Below are positions 55,560 to 64,000 of a stretch of DNA of 64,000 nt, in pieces. Position numbers and translations under genes: made by a program. The DNA comes from Sinotaia quadrata (taxonomy: Eukaryota; Mollusca; Gastropoda; Architaenioglossa; Viviparidae). The DNA lies in assembly GCA_028829895.1 (NCBI GenBank), contig CM054180.1, positions 102,810,135-102,874,134 on the forward strand, read 5' to 3'. The notes beneath the pieces are model-generated. The model was not told where the DNA came from and searched no databases. It saw only the letters and a list, made by a program, of their open reading frames with translations. The number at the start of each line of letters is the position of its first letter. Within the stretch, counting starts at the first letter, position 1.

Positions 55560-56800
55560 ATCAATTTACGTACTGGGAATTTTAGGAGTGCACAATAGAA
55601 TTTTATTACTCACTAAGTCTGGTCAAAGGTAAACCACCTATTGAGCATACGGCCACAAAGTGTAAAGCAGCAATGATTGCTGAATTACCGATATAAAATT
55701 ATTCACGTCCTATGACAGCGACTTTCTCTTTGAATGTCTTGCTGTGAACATTTCCGAGAAAGTAAGCATAAATATTCATGTCATTTTAAAGGATCATACC
55801 TTTGTATAACCTGTTGTATTGATATCAGCGAGTGCCATGGTGATTTAGAAAATACGATCTGTGCACTGGCATAACCTGTTTCTTATAAATTAAAGCCATG
55901 GAGCCGTAAATTCAAACTTGTTTCACACAACGATAAGGTAAGATTTCTCTTCTATCAAAGAATTTATACTCACATTGTTCTTTATTGTTTCTCTAAAATA
56001 ACCACTACAATAGAATTTCATTTAAAATTCCCACAGCATCAAAGGAAAGTATGAAATTGTCCTTGATGGTTTTAGTTCCTCTTTCAAATGATAAAAAGTG
56101 TCCGTTGCAGCAGGCAAATAACTGTAATATTGCAATCGGTAGCCAGACAAAATTAGTTTTGATTATAACAGAGTGGAATAGTCCAATAAGACAGATTAAT
56201 GCTAAGACATAATAATGTTTCATGCTTTTAACAGATATTTGTTAAATACAAGACTATACACTGTTTCCCATGGAATATTACTCTTCAATAAAAACAGAAG
56301 CGTTCTATACCGTATATCATTATCATCCGGCATTACTGAATGATGTCAAATATCAAGATTGATAGATCACTCCTTCTTCGGAATAAAGCATTCATTCTTT
56401 GTCTGGGCAGATCATTATTTTTGAAATGTAACACTCGGTTCACAAGAATGTATATTTGGAAAGAAAGAATAGTATTATGTATTTTTTAGAGTTGTGCTGA
56501 TTACAAATAGTATTTGCACAATACATTCATTACAACCTTAGCGATTTTATATTAGTATGAAACATCTAGAAAGAAAAGACATTTTTGTAAACGATATGCA
56601 AGAACAGGTGCTTTGTTAAAAAAAAGTTGAAATACTTATTGCAGTCTTAGAAGTGAATCGTATTTCCCGGATAAACGGCAAATGTGTGCATTTATTATGC
56701 CTCTAACATAAACATTATACAGGAATAACAGACACTTTAAGAAAAGGAAAAACTAATGAAAAAGTTACTTCTTATACCTTTCCGACTCAATTGATAACCA
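55560..56800. other. Intergenic stretch without a recognised gene
   Basis: AT-rich unique DNA. A frame of 72 codons at 56005-56223 (minus) has a hydrophobic stretch but no homology I recognise and no splice context. Confidence 0.5.
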
Positions 56801-56811
56801 CACATATAGCT

Positions 56812-57018
56812 CCCCATATCTGTACCACCCCACATCTATACCACCCATACCTATACCACCTCATACCTATACCACCCATATCTATATCACCCCATACATT
56901 TAACACCCATATCTATACCACCCCATACAAAAACACACATATCTATACCACCCCGTACATATAACACCTATATCTATACCACCTCATACCCAAACCACCC
57001 TACCTACACCACCTCATT
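56812..57018. repeat. Degenerate CTATACCACCCCATA repeat
   Basis: About a dozen imperfect units with CACC and CATATCTATACC cores, just before the candidate leader exon at 57117. Confidence 0.85.
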
Positions 57019-57116
57019 TCCAAACCAACCCAAATTTTATATTCCCCAGATGTTGGAAAAGCACATTTTATTTAAAGAACTTTTAATATAAATATATTTT
57101 TGTTTGTTTTTTCCAG

Positions 57117-57201
57117 GATAAGAGTCTGTCTTGGGTTCGCTTTGGATTTTGGAGGAATTTTCCAAACAATTTGAGTTTTCATTTCGGTGTCACAGGTACT
57201 G
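57117..57201 (+). other. Candidate untranslated 5' exon of gene C
   Basis: A very good acceptor (TTTGTTTTTTCCAG) and donor (GGTGAGTG) enclose 85 bases that are open in one frame (DKSLSWVRFGFW and on). Joined to the exon holding the gene C ATG, that frame hits a stop, so a leader exon is the better reading. No RNA evidence is available. Confidence 0.3.
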
Positions 57202-57469
57202 GTGAGTGTGGTTTGCGTTTCTTTTTCTGGTCATCGTTGGATTGGTGAAATTATTTTTCTAATGAAAGAGCGTATTTATTTATGTTCATTGCTTCATGTA
57301 TAGAATAACTATCTCCGATTGTGAACAGTAAAATTAACAAGCCATAGAATGCATAGATTCTAGAATATCATTGCCAGTGTTGATTTTCAGAACACTGTGG
57401 AGATAGCCATACTTCTTGTCACAATGTAGAATGACATTTCTTTGGTTCTGAGCTGTTGAGCAGTTTCTT

Positions 57470-57595
57470 GGTCACCCTGCCCTAAAGAGGGCTTGAGTGA
57501 GCTATGAATGATGTACTCGTCCTACAAAGGGCTTGTTAGTTGAGATATTGTAACCATGTCGAGTTCCCTGCCATGAGAAGGGCTTGGGTTTGGCA
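57470..57595. repeat. About 60-bp degenerate repeat, 2-3 units
   Basis: CCCTGCC..A.AA.GGGCTTG recurs three times with intervening GAG/GTT-rich spacers. Confidence 0.5.
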
Positions 57596-57985
57596 CTGAT
57601 ACTTGCAGCTGCTCTGGTAATCCGTCTTTCCATACTTAGTCCGGGTTGCCCATTGAAAAAGTTAAGCAAAATTAGAATCTCAACCGATCCCGTTGCCAGT
57701 TCGAGTTAAATGAGAATAATTTTATTGATAAGATCTTTGTTTTCGACTATAATAGCAAATGCTTCTTCGCTCTGAATAGCGGTAGTGTAACACATACGTG
57801 TCGAACCTGAACAGACACTATACTATATGATTACTTGAGTTCTATCTCAATACCCGTCAGGATTAGTGTAGTATTCTGACCTCTGGTAGCTGTCTTTTAT
57901 TTTGAAAAAGAATAAACAAGTGCTTGACATTAAGCAAGTAGAAAACTCTCTAGTTAATTTAGGGGGGTGGGGTATCGTGATATTC

Positions 57986-58056
<71 letters not shown>
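57986..58056. repeat. CA microsatellite
   Basis: A CA run with one CG interruption. Confidence 0.95.
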
Positions 58057-58058
<2 letters not shown>

Positions 58059-58343
58059 TTGACGAACTCGTTTACGTTAACCACATTTGCAGTTCACCAC
58101 TATTACTACTACGTTGTTATAAGTGTTATATAATTTAGGAAACTATTTTCATTATGTAATTAATTATCAATAGTTCACTTTATCAGACCTTCACTAATAC
58201 GCACGTGATTCTATTTGCTTTCGACATGGTCAAGTCACTTTATCATTCTTTGCCATATACTAAGTTTCTCTTGCTTTAGTTTACCCCCACCCCAGTCTAT
58301 TTTCTATTCAAGAAACAACAGAACAAGGCATCAGCGCTTGTTA

Positions 58344-58442
58344 TCGACTTGTTCTGCTGAAGAGTGATCGACCTGTTCTGCTATAGAGTTATCGATATGC
58401 TCTGCTATAGAATTTTCGACTTGTTCTACTATAGAGTTTTGC
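58344..58442. repeat. 29-bp minisatellite, about 3-4 units
   Basis: Units carry ATCGACCTGTTCTGCTATAG and GAGTT, with point changes. Confidence 0.8.
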
Positions 58443-59184
58443 AGTCATGGACCATTCCAGAGAATTATTAATGTAGGTGACCTTTTGGGTCATGGAGGTC
58501 AAGTTATTTCCAGTTTACGTGCTTGACGCTTTGCTAAGATAATATTTCATGTTACACTGATGATATATTGATTTCCGACAAATAATTGTCATTACACATG
58601 TTGAATTCCTGACTATGCTAATGTAAGGTTCAAATGTCCGATTTTATCATTGAGTGAACTGGTATGGCAGAAAAAGTGCCCAGGTTAAGTTTAAGAGAAT
58701 AGCATTGAAACACTCTTTTACGTGCAAGAGAAACACATGGAACTGATGTAATAATGGCAGACAATAACTTGTGACATTGTTGCAAAAGTGTGCAAGGACT
58801 ATTGAGACAGCCCTTGGTTCAAGGTATGTAAAAACTAGTATCATTTACTTCTAATATCTCCATTTCTCTTGATAAGAAATAACCTGTGATTTGTATTGAA
58901 TTGTTGAATTGTATTTTAGGATATATGACTGGAAGTACAAAACTGTTCAAACGTGATTTTGTAGAACTATTGATGTCAAGTGTTCCTTTTTCATTGTATT
59001 TGTCATATGTATATTTGATTGTTGGTTTAATAAATTTATTGTTAAATTTATTGACCTTCTTTTACACATTGATAACCTTATGTTGGAGTAGAAAGTGGTT
59101 GGATGGCGGCTTGGTAAATATAGATTAAAGACGGATTTGTCTTCTTCTTTAGTTAGACGTTTTCCACTCACGGAAACGTTGTGA

Positions 59185-59395
59185 CCATAAATGTTGCTTT
59201 ATGTTGTGCATGAGAGAAAACGTTTACAGTGCCCGTATATCCACCAGCGGAGAGAGACGAGTGGTGTCTGTTGGAGGATAATTAATAAAATAAATTAAGA
59301 TTATTATTACTTGTAATTAGTTTTGGATGGTTATTAATTAGTAATAATTGTATCCATTAACAAAGTGGTGGTGTTGTCACAGACAAATTGACAAC
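59185..59395 (-). repeat. R1 dispersed repeat, 5'-end fragment
   Basis: In reverse it reads through the CACTTTGTTAATGGATAC start, the TTACAAGTAATAATAATC segment and CACCACTCGTCTCTCTCC. It matches the copy at 1-105, also minus. Confidence 0.6.
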
Positions 59396-59423
59396 TAGAT
59401 AGATAGATAGGTGTGTATAATAC

Positions 59424-59478
<55 letters not shown>

Positions 59479-59512
59479 TGTGTGTGTGTGTGCGTGTGTG
59501 TGCGTGCGTGTG
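59396..59512. repeat. GATA, TA and GT compound microsatellite
   Basis: It adjoins the minus-oriented R1 fragment, about 320 bases before the gene C start. Confidence 0.93.
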
Positions 59513-59828
59513 TTCATTACTACCATTTATAAGTGACGAGTAGTGTCTGCCTTAGATGAAAAAAATATATTTCATATGTTCTAATTAGAATTTTTTTTAT
59601 TTTCTGTTAGAAGTGACTTAAATTACTTGTATGCAGTGGAATAATCAATTCGACGATATGAAGAAATTAAATTAATATCATATTATGCTAATAGTTTTTC
59701 CCCCGTCGAACTGGTTAGTTGAAAATTATAAATAGCAAACGGACTTATATGGAATGAAAAAGAAAAATAGTATTTGTATTTAATACAATTTTCCTCTTAC
59801 TCCTTAGAGCAAACGATAAGGAGGGAAT

Positions 59829-59874
59829 ATGTCTACAGCACAAGGTGAAGTTGACCTTTCTATCCACGAAACAG
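59829..59874 (+). CDS. Gene C coding exon 1
   Basis: The ATG follows a CCTTAG acceptor at about 59808 and a 20-base leader. It codes MSTAQGEVDLSIHET and one base before GTAACT. A long CA tract and CTAT repeats follow in the intron. Confidence 0.5.
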
Positions 59875-59900
59875 GTAACTCAGTCATTAAAACACACACA

Positions 59901-59963
<63 letters not shown>

Positions 59964-60014
59964 TCACTCAATCAATCTAACTATCTGTATGTTTATCTAA
60001 CTTTCCTTCCATCC

Positions 60015-60064
<50 letters not shown>

Positions 60065-63000
60065 TTATATCTATCTATCTATCTCTATCTATCTATGTAT
60101 CTATCCATCTAATATCTATCTATCTATCAAATATCTATCTAATATCTATCTATCTATCTAATATCTATCTATCTATCTATATATCAAATATCTATCTAAT
60201 ATCTATCTATCCATCAAATATCTATCTAATATATGTCTATCTATGTAATATCTATCTATGGCATTGGGTTTTTAAAATGTGACATATAAAGTTTTAAATC
60301 CCTAATGTGTCCAATTGCACGTCCACCCCCATTTCTATGTTGCCCTGTGTCATCCCTACTGGACCGTTTAAGTAATATTCAAAACATTACAATTACAAAA
60401 CGGCTACAAGACCCCCAATTCTGACCTGACAAAAATGCGATGACAAAGATAACATTTACAAGGGAAATAAATACACATAATCTTACGGATAAATACAAAC
60501 TTCATAAGAAGATGTAGTATTGGCATGAAATAAGTGTGGAATTAAATCACACTGACGAGTCTTAGTTGATCAATGGTTGGCCACTGTTCACCTACATCTA
60601 CTAATATAAGTAATATATAAATAACACACACAAATACTATTTTGTATTCATATAAAATGTATTCTTTGTCGAGTCAGCTTTCTTTTTCTAATAAGTTCTG
60701 TTCCCTTTGAAACAGATGGCGATTCTGATGTATCTGTTACAAAAGGTATGTACTCATAGAGAAAAGTATTCACATTGAGCCTAATAAAACTCTACTTTTC
60801 ATTGTAAGTATATCATACCAAAATAACCTTTTAGAAAGCAAATTCTCAGTACATTTAAGTGTATATCATTAATTAATGTTTTCGTCAGAGAAGACAGATA
60901 AATGGATGGATGGGTAGGTGGGTGAACGGGCTAATGGCCAGACAGGTGGATGGATGGGTGGTGTGACAAATATTTTTGCCCTTCCCTTATTTGTCACTTA
61001 TTTCTGTACACTTATTATATGAATGAAATATTCTATGACAAAATTGTGGAGCACTAGTTTTATATTGCTAATATTTATATAATGAGAGTTTTAAAGAGGG
61101 CATTATGCAAACCCGTTAATGATAATATACCATGAAAATCATAGTAGTTTCCCCAAAACCCATAAGTAGACGATAGCCTAGAGTAACATTATAATTAAAT
61201 GGCACCTGTATCGCTCTTTGTGAATCAATAGTCAAAGTTTCATTGAAATAGCGCATTGAGTTACTTGAGCTTGTTATTAATAACCGGCTTACCTGTGATG
61301 CGAAGCACTTACAGGGGATCTATAAATACCGAATCATTTATGACTGACCAATGGCCTGAACCTGGGTCAACCACAATTGTCCAATACGATTTAGGGAGGA
61401 AATGACTTGTTGGGAATAATTTTCCATTTTGTCACTTGTTTCAAAGTGTTAATACAGAATGCTTGTTTCCTCAAAAGTGCCTGCTTTTGATACACGTGAA
61501 TGGTAACACCACTCGTGAGTAAACTTAGTCATAAATGTTTAACTTGTAATTTTCATACTTTCTTTCAGCTAAATAGAAATGTAATTTTCATGTTTATCTT
61601 TCAGCTGAGTAATAATGTATTTTATTTTTAATTCATATCTTTGCATGTTGTCCTAGAATTCTAAGAGATCTTTTATGTTTATTTTACCTAGTAGAAAACC
61701 CATGTGATTTAATATTGGTTAATTTATTTGTAACTAACATCTGCAAGCCTTTATTGGGAACTTTGTAGCAGTTAGCCAAACAGGTCTAATTCCCTGTTCT
61801 GTAACGATTCTGTTCTGTTCTGTAACGATTTAGAGATTTCTCGAAGCACGATGAAATACCACTTTGTCCAGTTATTTTGATTGAGTATGAATATGTAAGT
61901 AACTGATAAGAAAAACATGCAATACAATTTCATGTTTATTTAATATAAAGACAGTAAAAGTGTAATGACGTCAGTCAAGGCAGAGAATAAGGTAATCAAA
62001 CTTCATAACCCTAGAATAATTCTGATGAGAGTTGAGAAAAGATGGATGAGAAGGCAGACAGTGCTCATGTAAAAAAATAAACGTTTTCCAGGAGAAAAGA
62101 TTGGTAGCAATCTTGGTCTATCTTAACTTTGGTCTTCATCCTCATCTTGATCTTGATATTTGGCTTTGATTCCTTGGTTTGGGTTCTTGTAGCACCTCCT
62201 GAAAATGAGTCTGTTGGTTTTTCATCAGTGACGTCTCAAGTACTCACATGATCCTGCTTACCATGTGACTAGCAAGGCAGCATACACAAGGCAGTGTACG
62301 CTTCATCTCTGACGTCACACCGCCAGTTGTAAATAAACTGCTTGAACTTTCCTTATCTCTCGTGATGTAAATTATTTGTGTGTTCAGTTATGTTTCATTT
62401 CGTCGATGTTAGACAAATGATAGGACTTCCCAGAAGCATTCTACAATACGACTGGAGATATGTGAACAATTATAGACAGTTATCAAGAGAACTTTTAGAC
62501 TTCTAACTATATTGATTGAAGATATACGTATATTTTGTTCATTTGTATACTTCGTGAACGTCCTAATTTGTGTCCAATTCAATGCTAAAATGTATTATAT
62601 AGTGTATACATTTTATACTGTTAATAAAATTGTCTATTTCTTTGTTAAACGCCCACACTCTCTGAGTTACGTAATTAAGAGAGAGATATTTGTTGAACAC
62701 AAGTCGGACATCAAATCTCAAACGTGGGTGTTCACATTGCTAGTTATTTGGGACAAGCCAGGTCAGTGCTGATCTACTGTGTCTTCTGTAATATGAAGGT
62801 TAGCGCTGGAAGGGGTACAGAAGTTGCTCCTTCACTCATGTCCGCAAATTGAGAGGTGTGTAATTCTCATAATATGGGGAGATAATAATAATAATCTCAT
62901 AATTTAAGAAACCTCTTGTTGTTTAACAGCCTGTTGCAGATGGAAGGAATGATAGAGAGTTTGATAGATAGGATGGGGAATCAGAGAGAGAGAACAGTAT

Positions 63001-63217
63001 TAATATATTTTCCTGACGATTAACAATGTTCAAATTCTATTTTGAATATTCCCTTGATTTCTTGAGGTGTAAGCTATGAAAGCCAAAATATCTTAACCCT
63101 TAATGTAATAATTCACTGGATGATTTATCCTGTATCTTATCATTCTTGCGCTTTATTTTTCAGATTCTCCATCCTCAGTTACATTGAACAGCAGTCGCGC
63201 TGTGGTGAAACTAGATG
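59829..63217 (+). CDS. Gene C, 5' part: probable third TRPV-like paralog, cut by right edge
   Basis: Three short coding exons can be joined: 59829-59874, 60716-60745 and 63164-63217, each with AG acceptor and GT donor and each leaving in phase 1. They read MSTAQGEVDLSIHET, then GDSDVSVTK, then SPSSVTLNSSRAVVKLD, with Asp codons at the two joins. The third exon ends VVKLD-G before GTATGT, in the position and phase where gene B has LKVTAE-G and gene A has LVVNAE-G. Tandem placement behind gene B supports a paralog, but no ankyrin or channel sequence is visible, so this is an inference. The next exon should lie beyond 64000. Confidence 0.5.
59890..60262. repeat. CA tract and CTAT/ATCT repeat in gene C intron 1
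   Basis: CA at 59890-59961, then CTAT units at 60006-60260 with an AATATCTATCT higher pattern in the second half. Confidence 0.93.
60716..60745 (+). CDS. Gene C coding exon 2 (30-nt microexon)
   Basis: Acceptor GAAACAG, donor GTATGT, phase 1 to phase 1, coding GDSDVSVTK. Its short length makes it uncertain, but both splice sites are good and the phase agrees with its neighbours. Confidence 0.45.
60750..63160. other. Gene C intron 2, nothing coding recognised
   Basis: AT-rich DNA with a few short repeats such as GTGGATGGATGGG at 60900-60965. A further phase 1 to phase 1 microexon could be hidden here without being detectable by eye. Confidence 0.4.
63164..63217 (+). CDS. Gene C coding exon 3
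   Basis: The acceptor TTATTTTTCAG is strong and the donor is GTATGT. The 54-nt exon codes SPSSVTLNSSRAVVKLD, phase 1 to phase 1. Confidence 0.5.
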
Positions 63218-63933
63218 GTATGTAATCAAATTAAATTGAGAAAATAATAGGAATCATTGATAAAAATTTAATCTTACAAATCTAGCGACCGGATGGTAAC
63301 AGAAAACCAGCAATTTATTCATAACCACGTTTAATGAAGTTGACCATTTTCTCCATAATATCTAGATTATATATATCTGAACAAGCAAGAAATTTCAATC
63401 AGGGTTACTAAGGCAACACCAGTACCAGTGGCACGAACGTTAATGAACTACATTTTACAGGTGAACTAAATCATCAAACTTTCAGAAAAAAAACACAAAC
63501 ACACAAAGAAATGTTAAATATAAACAACATATATTATCTGTGTATATGCAGTGAAATTGTGTTTAACAAGTCAAACTTGAATAAAACGTTAAACTAATAA
63601 AGTAACATTAGAATAATTAGTTATGATCGGAATTGACCACGGAAAATAACAGATATCGCTTCACGGTCCGTCATGGTTTCGAAAGGACTCAGCAACGCAG
63701 TGGATGGCTCTTCACCATTAGATGACTGGAGGCCAATATGTAATGCATTTTCCCTTCTTCTTTAAATAATATGTCAGCCCTCAAACAAGACAACCTAGGA
63801 CATTCTAACGACAAAACTAGACAAAATGGTCCGAGACAGAAAACACCTGATTTACTCAGGCTGGGATCAAGATATGCAGTGTACAACAGAAAGATCTTAC
63901 CTGAACTGAGCTTGGATGACGTGTACGAGAGAG

Positions 63934-63934
<1 letters not shown>

Positions 63935-63967
<33 letters not shown>

Positions 63968-63978
63968 CACACACACAT
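63935..63978. repeat. GCAC/CA microsatellite
   Basis: A short GCAC run passing into CA at the right edge. Confidence 0.93.
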
Positions 63979-64000
63979 TGAAGCTCTTTATCATCCTTTA

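Overview
The window is animal nuclear DNA: AT-rich, intron-bearing and crowded with microsatellites, minisatellites and decayed mobile elements. The family content (an invertebrate-looking TRPV-type channel cluster), the 0.1-3 kb introns and the CA/GATA/CT tracts suggest a lophotrochozoan, perhaps a gastropod mollusc. That placement is an inference from general character; nothing in the window proves it.

The only protein-coding genes I can support are parts of a cluster of paralogous TRPV-type cation channel genes. Gene A lies on the minus strand (coding exons 12639 down to 571). Its last exons fall off the left edge. Gene B lies on the plus strand (33596 to 48269) and is complete, with eleven coding exons giving 864 residues. 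Gene C starts at 59829 on the plus strand. Only three short N-terminal coding exons are visible before the right edge, so its membership in the family is an inference from exon phase and position. A and B are divergent (head to head) with about 21 kb between their start codons, and C follows B in tandem. The exon models were built by hand from splice sites, reading phase and the A/B comparison. All junctions keep frame: gene B totals 2595 nt including the stop, and gene A has 2479 nt in the window, ending in the same phase as the equivalent B exon. Each protein has a variable N-terminus encoded by short exons, an ankyrin-repeat domain, a pre-S1 linker, six membrane segments with a pore loop between S5 and S6, and (in B) a basic C-terminal tail.

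Layout: 1-12639 is gene A, with introns holding a dispersed repeat, 30-, 31-, 33- and about 40-bp minisatellites and microsatellites. 12640-33595 is intergenic. It holds several copies of one dispersed repeat family (here R1), a pair of about 1 kb repeats in inverted orientation (18600-19590 and 30355-31420), a LINE-like 3' end (17432-17662), a 73-bp tandem array and other arrays. 33596-48269 is gene B, with a 47-bp minisatellite, an about 45-bp minisatellite, a long GATA tract and a near full-length R1 copy in its introns. 48270-59828 is intergenic. It holds a decayed hAT-like transposon (50720-51476), two tandem copies of an unidentified 1.3 kb repeat (51742-54675) and a second LINE-like 3' end (55237-55530). 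59829-64000 is the 5' part of gene C.

No rRNA, tRNA, CRISPR array, operon or viral gene was recognised. Promoters could not be assigned. Most other open frames are frame shadows of the channel exons or by-products of stop-free tandem repeats.
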